Shown: positions 33,532 through 42,287 of the stretch, in pieces
Position numbering within the stretch: position 1 is the stretch's first letter
How the letters are laid out: each line of letters starts with the position of its first letter
Source of the DNA: Chlamydia trachomatis
Lineage (GTDB): Bacteria > Chlamydiota > Chlamydiia > Chlamydiales > Rhabdochlamydiaceae
Assembly (NCBI GenBank): GCA_945875745.1
Contig: CAMCLJ010000007.1
Coordinates: 1-44,910, forward strand
Direction: 5' to 3'
DNA length: 44,910 bases
Program-made: the position numbers and the translations under genes
The notes under the pieces: model-generated
The model's database searches: none
Told to the model about the DNA's origin: nothing
Seen by the model: the letters and a program-made list of their open reading frames with translations, nothing else

Positions 33532-35299
33532 GGAACTCGATACTGCAACACAAACACGGATTAATACATGGATAAATGGAGAGTACGACCCTGCTACAAA
33601 AGCAGATATTACGTACTTGCAGACACAAGATCCACAAACGCTTCGTGATTCCTTTTATACAGAGCTAGCATTCGGCACCGGAGGATTGCGTGGTATCATG
33701 GGGCCGGGGACCAATCGGGTAAATATCTACACAATACGTAGAGCTACACTTGGCCTTGCAAGGTATATACAACAGCAGCAAAATAACAACCCTAAACGGG
33801 TAGTTATTGGATTTGATTCACGCCATAATTCCAGGCTTTTTGCTGAAGAAACTGCCAAAGTCCTTGCAGCAGAAGGAATAGAGGTCTTTCTTTTTAAAGA
33901 GCTAAGGCCTACACCTCTGATCTCTTTTGCTTGTAGATATTTAGGCTGCACAGCAGGTGTTATGATTACAGCCTCTCATAATCCAAAAGAATACAACGGA
34001 TACAAAGTTTATTGGGCCGATGGCGCTCAGGTCGTTTTCCCCCATGACACAGGGATCATGCAACAGGTACTTTCTATAGAGCGCTATGACCAAATCGCAA
34101 CAACTGAATTAGACCACCCGTTAATTCATCTTATTGATACAGAAATTGACGAAGCCTACGTTAAAGCGATTCGCCCCCTACAACAAAGTCCAAAAAAAAA
34201 TGCTCTAGAGGGCAAAAGCTTAAAAATTGTCTATTCTAGCCTCCATGGAGCAGGTATTGCTTTAGTCCCAATGGCATTAAAAGACTGGGGGTTTAACCAG
34301 ATCGTTTTAGTTACAGAGCAATGCACCATCGACGGCTCTTTTCCAACTGTCAAATCCCCTAATCCAGAAAATCCAGACACACTAAAACTGGGGATCGAGC
34401 AGCTGGAAAAAAGTAGAGGAGATCTGTTATTCATCACAGACCCAGACGCAGACAGGCTCGGTGTAGTAGTCATGGATAAAGGCTGTCCAATATTACTTAA
34501 TGGGAATGAAACAGCCTCCATATGTACTTGGTACTTAGCCCGCAAGCATAAAGAACTCCATACGTTATCTGATAAACATGCGGTCGTGACCACGATTGTA
34601 TCAACACAGTTAATGCCGGCAATTGCCCATGCTTTTGGGATCCAATGTATTCAAGTCCTAACCGGATTTAAGTATATTGGAGAAAAGATCCATGAGTGGG
34701 AAGAAAGCCCAAATGGTCTGACCTTTTTATTTGGTGCGGAAGAGTCCTATGGGTATCTAGTGGGCACTCATGCAAGAGATAAGGATGCAGTCGTCGCCTG
34801 CTGTTTACTTGCGGAAATTGCTTTATATGCCAAAAAAAATAATCAAACACTTATAGATCTTCTACATCAGATCTATGCTGAATATGGTATTTTCCGAGAA
34901 CTACAGCATTCGATCGATTTTCCTGCTGGAAAACATGGAATGGACCAAATCCAAGCAATCATGGATACCCTTAGATCATCACCAATGCAATCATTAATGG
35001 GGACTGAGGTCCTTACAATCGAAGATTATCTTACTGGTTATAAGACACAGGTAATGGGAGGACAGCAAGAAAAATTACATCTACCTACCTCTGATGTGCT
35101 AGTTTATCAACTTGAGGATGGAAGTAGAATTATTATACGTCCATCAGGCACAGAACCAAAAATCAAAATCTATGTAGGGGTAAGGTATCCTTCTGCTATT
35201 AACATAGAAGAAGGAATTATTCAGGCAGAGGGCAAGCTAAAGAGCCTGCTCGAAGCAATCAAGGAGACCATACTTTCCAAAAAACAAGGTAGCGTATGA
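33530..35299 (+). CDS. Alpha-D-phosphohexomutase (phosphoglucomutase/phosphomannomutase)
   Basis: Interconverts hexose 1- and 6-phosphates for glycogen and envelope sugars. All four family loops are seen: TASHNP with phospho-Ser149, TDPDADRLG (Mg2+ site), GAEESYGYL (sugar specificity) and RPSGTEPKIKIYV (phosphate binding). GTGGLRGIMGPGTNRVNIYT near residue 50 is typical of the ~580-residue PGM type (YbbT/PgcA-like). Length is 589. The start is fixed by AAGGAG six bases upstream, both inside a strong hairpin. It overlaps the SDR gene by 4 nt. Confidence 0.94.
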   Translation: MELDTATQTRINTWINGEYDPATKADITYLQTQDPQTLRDSFYTELAFGTGGLRGIMGPGTNRVNIYTIRRATLGLARYIQQQQNNNPKRVVIGFDSRHNSRLFAEETAKVLAAEGIEVFLFKELRPTPLISFACRYLGCTAGVMITASHNPKEYNGYKVYWADGAQVVFPHDTGIMQQVLSIERYDQIATTELDHPLIHLIDTEIDEAYVKAIRPLQQSPKKNALEGKSLKIVYSSLHGAGIALVPMALKDWGFNQIVLVTEQCTIDGSFPTVKSPNPENPDTLKLGIEQLEKSRGDLLFITDPDADRLGVVVMDKGCPILLNGNETASICTWYLARKHKELHTLSDKHAVVTTIVSTQLMPAIAHAFGIQCIQVLTGFKYIGEKIHEWEESPNGLTFLFGAEESYGYLVGTHARDKDAVVACCLLAEIALYAKKNNQTLIDLLHQIYAEYGIFRELQHSIDFPAGKHGMDQIQAIMDTLRSSPMQSLMGTEVLTIEDYLTGYKTQVMGGQQEKLHLPTSDVLVYQLEDGSRIIIRPSGTEPKIKIYVGVRYPSAINIEEGIIQAEGKLKSLLEAIKETILSKKQGSV

Positions 35300-36090
35300 G
35301 ATCACTTGTTTTAATTACAGGGGCAACCTCTGGACTGGGGATGCAAATAGCTAGAGAAATTGCCAAAGAAGGCACCCCTCTTTTGCTCACTGGAAGAAAT
35401 AAAGAAGTCTTAGATCAGCTCCAAAAAGAACTCTCGCTGGATACCAAGGTCTCCATCCTAAAAGCAGATCTGTCAATTGAAGAAGAGAGAAAGACCATAC
35501 TCGATGCCATTGGAATACATCAACCTGATCTGGTAATTAATTCTGCAGGGTTTGGCCTATATGGGGCTGCGACTTCATTTCCTCTTGAGGAGCAGTTAAA
35601 TATGCTTAAAACAAATACTGAGGCTTTGACTGCAATTACCCTTAGGGCAGCACAAACTCTGATTGAAAATAAAAAAACCGGCATTATTATGAATATCTCA
35701 TCTGCAGCCGGGTATCTACATTATCCAGGACTTGCTGTGTATAGCGCCTCCAAAGCCTATGTCACCCATTTTTCTCAGGCTTTGGATTTTGAGACTGCAC
35801 CTCATGGAGTACGGGTACTCGTATCTTGTCCTGGACAAATTGCAACCTCTTTTAGAAAAAGAGCCTCTAAAGGTTATGATCAATCAAAGAAAAATTACTT
35901 GACCCTATCGGTTGAACACGCAACGTGTCTTATTTTAAAGCAGATCAAGAAGAAAAAAACGGTTGAAGTCATAGACTATCGTTATAAAATCTTGCTTTTT
36001 ATTGCCCGGTTTTTAATACCAAAAAAACGACTATACGCCCTTCTTCAAAAAGAAATCGAGAAAAGAATCAAGCCCTTAGCAGCCAAGTAA
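35296..36090 (+). CDS. Short-chain dehydrogenase/reductase
   Basis: A 264-residue classical SDR. The TGATSGLG cofactor loop (8-15), NSAGFG (82-87), NISS (133-136) and YSASK with Tyr149 and Lys153 form the active site. Basic residues after beta-2 (TGRNK) suggest NADPH. The C-terminus is basic and hydrophobic (FIARFLIPKKRLYALLQKEI), resembling DltE/YqjQ-like SDRs. The substrate is unknown. It is coupled to the phosphohexomutase by ATGA and converges on gyrA2 with only 7 nt between stops; I see no terminator in that gap. Confidence 0.9.
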   Translation: MRSLVLITGATSGLGMQIAREIAKEGTPLLLTGRNKEVLDQLQKELSLDTKVSILKADLSIEEERKTILDAIGIHQPDLVINSAGFGLYGAATSFPLEEQLNMLKTNTEALTAITLRAAQTLIENKKTGIIMNISSAAGYLHYPGLAVYSASKAYVTHFSQALDFETAPHGVRVLVSCPGQIATSFRKRASKGYDQSKKNYLTLSVEHATCLILKQIKKKKTVEVIDYRYKILLFIARFLIPKKRLYALLQKEIEKRIKPLAAK

Positions 36091-36097
36091 GGTGACT

Positions 36098-37984
36098 TTA
36101 TTTATTAACAATTTTTTTTATTTTCTGAGTAGATATCCGAACACCCTTTTTCGATGCACCCATAATGGGTGCATCTGCCAGCTTATATACGGTTTTAGAG
36201 ACCTTATCTTTTCCAGAAGAGGCGAAGGTAATCTCTACTTCAGCGCTAGGATCTGCTGATAGATGCTGGAGCTCTGCCCCCTCTTCAAAATAACGATAGA
36301 CCTTATCTAGAATGAATTTTTCTACAATAAACCGCTTAGACCAAGCGTGACTGGTGTCTTTTTTCTTATAAATCACATTGAATACAGTTATTTTATCTGC
36401 AACACCCACCCATACAACATTTTCTAAATATTGTTTATCGGGTATATGCATGACTTTATAAGTACCATCTTGAAACAAAGCCAATAGTTTATCAAAGTTT
36501 GTGCAGACAAAAGACACAGGACCGCTGATCTTTGTACCTACAAAGCTTGTTTTAGGATCGAAGCAAAACTTGATTTCTTTAGTCTCGATTGCGCGCCTAT
36601 CAATTTCTTCAATCGCTTTAATTTTTGTTTTCCGGGGGAAATCAACGGCATATTTCTCGATGAGCTTCCTTAAATAGTCAATAGTAAATTTCTTAATATT
36701 TTTTAAGTTCTTCTCAACACCCTTTACTGCATTTTCAATAAAGAGTATTTCCTCTTTATTTTGATCAATATCGAATTGGGAAATTCGTCGAATGGGAATT
36801 TGCAAGAGTTTTTCATGATCTTCTTGTGTCGGAATACGCAATAGCTTTTTGACAAAAGATTTCAAAGAGGATTCAAGCGACTTATGGATTCCATCGAGGG
36901 TCTTTATCTTCTCTATTTTTTTATAGAGTCTTTTTTCAATAAAAATTCTTTCTAAAGATTTATAAAAAATCTTTTCTTTCAGACGTGCTCTTTCAATTTC
37001 GAGCTCTCTCTTCAGATATTGTACCAGCTGCGTTGCATGGTACGATAAGATTCCATGGACATCTGTCTCCCAGGGTTCGTTGTCTTTAATGACAATCATC
37101 TGAGAATTTAAGGTAACCTCACATTCGGTGAATCCATATAACGCATCCAAAAGATCTTCTGCGTACTGTCCCCTGGGCAACTTAATTTCAATTTCGACCT
37201 CTTTTGATGTATAATCATCAATCGATTCGATTTTAATTTTTCCTTTTTTTGCTGCCTCATCGATAGAACGTATCAAACTTTCAGTGGTTGTCCCGTAACA
37301 AATCTCCTTGATGACTAAAGTTTTAGGATCTTTAACATCAATCTGTGCCCTGAGTTTTACCTTACCACGACCTTTATCGTACAAGGATTTATCCATAATT
37401 CCACCTGTTGGGAAGTCAGGAAAGAGCTTAAAGCTTTTTCCTTCAAGAAAAGCAATCTCTGCTTCTAATACCTCTTGAAAATTATGAGGCATAATATGGG
37501 TAGACATACCGACGGCAATCCCATCCGATCCTTGTAGAAGTAATAAGGGGATCTTAGCTGGCAATACAACAGGTTCTTCGTTTCTTCCATCATAAGAAGG
37601 GATCTTGTCTGTGATATCCGGGTTGAATAACGTCTCTTGAGCAAGTGAGGTCAAACGTGTTTCTATATAACGGGCGGCAGCTGACGGATCGCCTGTATAG
37701 ATATTGCCAAAGTTACCCTGTTTATCTAATAAATAGCCTTTATTGGCTAGATTGACTAGAGCTTCATAAATTGGGGCATCTCCGTGAGGATGCAGCTGCA
37801 TCGTTTGACCGACAATATTGGCTACCTTATGAAGCTTATCATCATGACGTCGCCATAAAATTTCTAAGATCCTGCGCTGTACAGGTTTTAACCCATCGAC
37901 GATATTGGGAATCGCACGATCGAGAATGACGTAAGAGGCGTATTTAATGAAGTGATCCTTCATTTGTTTCTTAAGATCATCCAT
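36098..37984 (-). CDS. gyrA2: Second gyrase-A-like / topoisomerase IV subunit A (GyrA2/ParC)
   Basis: DNA breakage-reunion subunit of a type IIA topoisomerase. The catalytic tyrosine lies in DPSAARYIETRLT, and the quinolone-region motif QLHPHGDAPIYEALVNLA precedes it. At 628 residues it is short: a C-terminal domain follows (SFVCTNFDKLLALFQDGTYKV with beta-blade-like repeats), but the full six-bladed pinwheel of GyrA is not present. It overlaps gyrB2 by 8 nt. From memory it matches CT660. Whether it acts as gyrase or decatenase cannot be told. Confidence 0.9.
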   Translation of the reverse strand: MDDLKKQMKDHFIKYASYVILDRAIPNIVDGLKPVQRRILEILWRRHDDKLHKVANIVGQTMQLHPHGDAPIYEALVNLANKGYLLDKQGNFGNIYTGDPSAAARYIETRLTSLAQETLFNPDITDKIPSYDGRNEEPVVLPAKIPLLLLQGSDGIAVGMSTHIMPHNFQEVLEAEIAFLEGKSFKLFPDFPTGGIMDKSLYDKGRGKVKLRAQIDVKDPKTLVIKEICYGTTTESLIRSIDEAAKKGKIKIESIDDYTSKEVEIEIKLPRGQYAEDLLDALYGFTECEVTLNSQMIVIKDNEPWETDVHGILSYHATQLVQYLKRELEIERARLKEKIFYKSLERIFIEKRLYKKIEKIKTLDGIHKSLESSLKSFVKKLLRIPTQEDHEKLLQIPIRRISQFDIDQNKEEILFIENAVKGVEKNLKNIKKFTIDYLRKLIEKYAVDFPRKTKIKAIEEIDRRAIETKEIKFCFDPKTSFVGTKISGPVSFVCTNFDKLLALFQDGTYKVMHIPDKQYLENVVWVGVADKITVFNVIYKKKDTSHAWSKRFIVEKFILDKVYRYFEEGAELQHLSADPSAEVEITFASSGKDKVSKTVYKLADAPIMGASKKGVRISTQKIKKIVNK

Positions 37985-39785
37985 CTTGTTTCTCTAGGTG
38001 TTTCATAATGAAGTTTTTTCTTGCCGGTGTATTCTTGCCCATATAAAACTCAAGCGTTGGTTTAATGTCCGATAAATTCTCTATAACAACAGGCTCAAGT
38101 AACATATCTTCAGAAATAAACTGTCCAAATTCATCGGGTGAGATCTCACCGAGTCCCTTAAAACGGGTAATTTCGACCCCCTTTTTCAATTCCTTGGCGG
38201 CCTCATTTTTTTCTTCTTCCGAATAACAGTAAATCGTTTTTTCTTTATTTCTCACCTTAACCAGGGGGGTCTGTAAAATATGCAAATGGCCGTTAATCAC
38301 AAGGCCTTCAAAATAAGTTAAGAAAAAGGTAATAAGCAAATTGCGAATGTGCATTCCATCAACATCTGCGTCTGTAGCTAGAATGACTTTATTATATCGA
38401 AGATTTCCAACATCCTCTTCAATATTGAGCGCCGACATAAGGTTATACATTTCTTCATTTTTATATAGCTGTTCTAGCTTCATCCCATGTACATTTAAAG
38501 GCTTACCACGAAGAGAAAAAACTGCCTGCGTGAAAGGATTACGGGTCATTACAATTGAGGCTGAAGCAGAATCCCCCTCGGTTAAAAAAATAACCGATTC
38601 TTCTCCTTGCTTGGATTTATCTCCAAAGTGAAACTTACAATCACGTAATTTAGGGATTTTAAAAGAGATCTTCTTCTGCTTTTCTTTAGCTTCTTTTTTG
38701 ACAGTTGCCAGTTCTTTACGCAGCTTTTCATTAAAAAGAATCCTTTCCAGGATTTGCTTACTTACTTCTTCATTTTTATAAAGAAGGGTTTGTACAGCAT
38801 CTTTAACCTCTTGAACAATGTAGCCACGTATCTCAACATTAGATAACTTATTTTTCGTTTGAGACTCAAAAATCGGGTCTTTTATTTTCACTAGAATAGT
38901 ACCGACAATCCCTTCCCGAACATCGACTCCCTGAAAATTCTTTTTAGTAAATTCATTAACCCCTTTAAGGATACCCTCTCTAAATGCAGATAAGTGGGTC
39001 CCTCCATCCTGGGTATACTGCCCATTTACAAAAGAAAAATAGGTTTCTCCATAGCCTGAGGAATGTAAAAATGCGAATTCTAAACTTTTGCCTCTGTAAT
39101 GCAAAGGATCATAGAGACGGTCTTCTTTAACTTCATCATTGAGCAAATCTAATAGCCCGTTTTCTGATAAAATAGACTCTCCGTTAAAAACCAGAGTCAG
39201 TCCGGTATTAAGATATGCGTAATGTTTTAAACGTTTAAGAATATGCTCTTTTTGAAAAGCAAATTTCTTGAAGATCGCAGGATCTGGAATGAATTCAACA
39301 AAAGTACCATTGGGTTCCTTGCTTTTTCCTTTTTTTTGATCTTGCAGAATCCCTTGAGCAAATTTAGCCTCAACAAACTCACCATCTCTGGTACTGCGGA
39401 CAATAAAACAAGAGGAAAGAGCGTTGACCGCCTTCGTACCTACCCCATTTAATCCGACAGAAAACTGAAATACATCATCATTATACTTAGCACCCGTGTT
39501 GATCTTACTGACACATTCAATGACCTTGCCCAGAGGAATACCCCTCCCATAGTCTCGAACACGAACGGTAGATATTTTATAATCCAGTTCAATATCAACT
39601 TTAGAGCCATGAGCCATAATAAACTCATCTATGGCATTATCTATTACTTCCTTAAGCATGACATAGATACCGTCATCAGGATGTGTCCCATCACCCAAAC
39701 GCCCTATATACATTCCGGATCGCAGCCGTATATGTGCTAAGGCATCTAGTGACTGAACTGTGCTTTCATCATATTTCTTTGCCAT
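37977..39785 (-). CDS. gyrB2: Second gyrase-B-like / topoisomerase IV subunit B (GyrB2/ParE)
   Basis: ATPase subunit of the same type IIA enzyme. The GHKL site is shown by EVIDNAIDEF, VRDYGRGIPLG and GLNGVGTKAVNAL. The TOPRIM site is shown by LTEGDSASAS and ATDADVDGMHIR. The frame reaches a TTG at 39806, but the ATG at 39785 (MAKKYDEST, 602 residues) is preceded by CGGAAG and matches the usual start. It lies 104 nt from the upstream HD gene. The promoter region has a short palindrome CAATAG/CTATTG around 39804-39817. Confidence 0.93.
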   Translation of the reverse strand: MAKKYDESTVQSLDALAHIRLRSGMYIGRLGDGTHPDDGIYVMLKEVIDNAIDEFIMAHGSKVDIELDYKISTVRVRDYGRGIPLGKVIECVSKINTGAKYNDDVFQFSVGLNGVGTKAVNALSSCFIVRSTRDGEFVEAKFAQGILQDQKKGKSKEPNGTFVEFIPDPAIFKKFAFQKEHILKRLKHYAYLNTGLTLVFNGESILSENGLLDLLNDEVKEDRLYDPLHYRGKSLEFAFLHSSGYGETYFSFVNGQYTQDGGTHLSAFREGILKGVNEFTKKNFQGVDVREGIVGTILVKIKDPIFESQTKNKLSNVEIRGYIVQEVKDAVQTLLYKNEEVSKQILERILFNEKLRKELATVKKEAKEKQKKISFKIPKLRDCKFHFGDKSKQGEESVIFLTEGDSASASIVMTRNPFTQAVFSLRGKPLNVHGMKLEQLYKNEEMYNLMSALNIEEDVGNLRYNKVILATDADVDGMHIRNLLITFFLTYFEGLVINGHLHILQTPLVKVRNKEKTIYCYSEEEKNEAAKELKKGVEITRFKGLGEISPDEFGQFISEDMLLEPVVIENLSDIKPTLEFYMGKNTPARKNFIMKHLEKQDG

Positions 39786-39889
39786 AATCTTCCGATGATA
39801 GGCCAATAGACCTATTGATTCAAATACTTTACCTATTTTTGATTATCTAGCAGCTTCCCATACCGGAAAGCAATAAAAAAATAGATCTA

Positions 39890-42019
39890 TTAACTTCTTT
39901 TTGGATACTTAATTCGAATATGTCGATTAATAAGTAAGGCTTTGACCATGGCTTTTTTAACAATGCCGAGCTCTTCAAATGTCAGCTGACATTCATCAAA
40001 TTGTCCATCCTCAGCTTTTTCTGCGACAAGCTTATTTACCATAAGCATAAGAGCTTCTTCGGAGACTTCATCCAAAGAACGGGAAGCTGCCTCAATGGTA
40101 TCTGCAATCATAATAATAGCTGATTCTTTCGTTCGAGGTTTTGGACCTGGATATCGGAATAATTTTTCATTCACCTGAGTCGCATCCCCTTGCATTTGTT
40201 CAATTTGCTTGCAAAAGAAATAATAAACTAAGGTTGTTCCATGGTGTTCACGAATCACATCAATAAAAGACTGAGGCAACCGGTATTTTCTAGCTAAAGA
40301 CTCCCCCTCTGCCACATGAGCTATAATCACATGGGTCGATTCTAACGGAGTGAGTAGCTGATGAATATTAAACCCCCCCAGCTGATTTTCAGTAAAATAA
40401 TGGGGATTAAAAAGTTTTCCAATATCGTGATATAAAGTAGCTGCTCTACAAAAGAGGTCGTTAGCCCCAATAGCTCTTGCACCGGCCTCTGAAATATTGC
40501 CAACAACCAGACAATGTTGGTATGTGCCCGGAGCCTCGAGGGTGAGTCTTCTGAGTAACTCATTATTCGGATCCATGTACTCCATTAACGTCATGTCTGT
40601 CATAACCTTAAAAATGGATTCAAATAAAGGAAGAATACCTACAACAATCAATGCTGACACCATTAAAAAAGCAAATGTATACATGCAATCATTTAACAAA
40701 TTGATATCGAGCAAAATCCCTTCATGGAAATTAAATGCCATTAATAAAGGTAAGGAACAAAGCCATGTTTTAACAAAAACCTCAAACACCTCTTTTCTTT
40801 TATGCAAAGATCTTGCAAAAAAAATTGCGCAAAGGGAAGCAATCAAATTTAAAACAATAAAATGCTCATGATCAATAGTAAGAGTAATACCTTCTACAAC
40901 ACTTAAAAAAACTACGCTGAGCAGAGCAATTCTTGTTCCAACAAGCAAACACATAAGGACCGATGCGAACGGAACGATAAGAGGATATCGAGCCATTTCT
41001 ACCAGATTAAAGCCTTGATAAAGCAATAAGTACTCTGTTCCCTTAGCAAGCAAAAGAGAAAGCAATAAAACGGTGATAAATAAAACGAGCCTGCGTGTTG
41101 AATGAAGGATCGCTTGATGGTAAACTTGAAGATAGACCCCAATTAAAAAGGTCACAATCACTGCAAAAATTAGACTTCCTGTTATACTTAAAACTGTCCA
41201 TAAATTACGGGACTTACCTATTGCATTTTTCATCGACTGAAGCATGTAGATATGCCGAAAATTGACTTTTTCTCCCGGATCGATGATATGGCTGCCGGCT
41301 GAGACTTTTACAAATTGCTCAGGCACGGCATCTTGCACGAGTATTTTTAATTTTTTTTCAAGACTTAAGTCTTGGACAAGCTCCCATTTTTGTTTTTCGA
41401 AAAAAACAAGGATAAACCCACCGACTTTTGGATCATATTCCTTATTACCAAAAATAACGTCTTGACTATTTTTCCAAAACTGAGAGGGCACAATAGATAC
41501 TCTTCTATCTACATAGGGAACGTCATAAAAATTCTCAGTCGAGATCTTCAGCTGCTTCATTTTTTCAACTGTTCTAGGATCAGTAAAGCGAACCTCTATT
41601 AAGTGTTCTTCTAATGCCTCACTTAATTCATACACCGATTCAAATGTTAATTTGGGGAAATTACGCCTCCAATCACTTTGTGTAATAAGGTAATCCTCAA
41701 ACTGCTGCATAATCGAAGAAATCTGCTTTTGATTAAATCGATAAATAAAACCGATATCCTGTATGGCTTGCTGCTTTAATACAAGGGTGGCTTCTTCATC
41801 AGGAGCATCAAAATCGATTTGAGCTATGACGTATTGCTTTGATATAGACCCAAGCTCTAGCACAGGTATATTAACTTCACGAAAATGAATAAAAATAGTT
41901 AGGAGAAAAACAAATAGAGCGACTAAACACACTCTACGGGCTGGTTTTTTTTGACCAAACCACCTGTTCCATCCTTTAACAAGCTCTCCTGAAGGAGATT
42001 CGATATATGAGCCTGGCAT
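39890..42019 (-). CDS. 7TM-HD phosphohydrolase, PgpH-like c-di-AMP phosphodiesterase
   Basis: A 709-residue membrane enzyme. One N-terminal helix (about 29-46) leads to an extracytoplasmic 7TMR-HDED domain (about 50-270). Several membrane helices follow (about 274-470), then a cytoplasmic HD domain with TYQHCLVVGN (His502), YHDIGK (His531-Asp532), LTPLESTHVIIAHVAEG and REHHGTTLVYYF. This is the PgpH architecture, which degrades the second messenger c-di-AMP, a nucleotide known in Chlamydia as a DacA product. Substrate is inferred from architecture. AGGAT stands just before the ATG. Confidence 0.88.
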   Translation of the reverse strand: MPGSYIESPSGELVKGWNRWFGQKKPARRVCLVALFVFLLTIFIHFREVNIPVLELGSISKQYVIAQIDFDAPDEEATLVLKQQAIQDIGFIYRFNQKQISSIMQQFEDYLITQSDWRRNFPKLTFESVYELSEALEEHLIEVRFTDPRTVEKMKQLKISTENFYDVPYVDRRVSIVPSQFWKNSQDVIFGNKEYDPKVGGFILVFFEKQKWELVQDLSLEKKLKILVQDAVPEQFVKVSAGSHIIDPGEKVNFRHIYMLQSMKNAIGKSRNLWTVLSITGSLIFAVIVTFLIGVYLQVYHQAILHSTRRLVLFITVLLLSLLLAKGTEYLLLYQGFNLVEMARYPLIVPFASVLMCLLVGTRIALLSVVFLSVVEGITLTIDHEHFIVLNLIASLCAIFFARSLHKRKEVFEVFVKTWLCSLPLLMAFNFHEGILLDINLLNDCMYTFAFLMVSALIVVGILPLFESIFKVMTDMTLMEYMDPNNELLRRLTLEAPGTYQHCLVVGNISEAGARAIGANDLFCRAATLYHDIGKLFNPHYFTENQLGGFNIHQLLTPLESTHVIIAHVAEGESLARKYRLPQSFIDVIREHHGTTLVYYFFCKQIEQMQGDATQVNEKLFRYPGPKPRTKESAIIMIADTIEAASRSLDEVSEEALMLMVNKLVAEKAEDGQFDECQLTFEELGIVKKAMVKALLINRHIRIKYPKRS

Positions 42020-42239
42020 ATCCTGATCGATCCTTTTAATAAAAAACTTTTAAACCAAGCATAACAAATTTCCGTGAATAAGACGTGCGACTTTTTATAG
42101 AAAGTACCTTCTTATTATTTTTTTTAATAGGAAAAAGACATAAATTGACATCAAAATTCAAGTTTATTCACCGAACAATGACTATAAACAAGTAAAATAT
42201 GAAAAGATAATTTTTCTTTTTAATTTAGACTGTTTATCC

Positions 42240-42245
42240 TATACT
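42240..42245 (+). promoter_or_regulatory. Possible -10 box of dnaX
   Basis: TATACT 43 nt before the dnaX ATG. No good -35 box lies 16-18 nt upstream. A TTGACA at 42145-42150 is too far away and has no matching -10. The rest of the 268-bp gap (42020-42287) shows nothing else. Confidence 0.3.
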
Positions 42246-42287
42246 TAAGGTAGCAGAACGTCTCGATATCCTTAAGGAAAATAGTCC

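Noticed and set aside
42145-42150. TTGACA as -35 box of dnaX
   Set aside because: No -10-like sequence 16-18 nt downstream, and it is 138 nt from the start codon.
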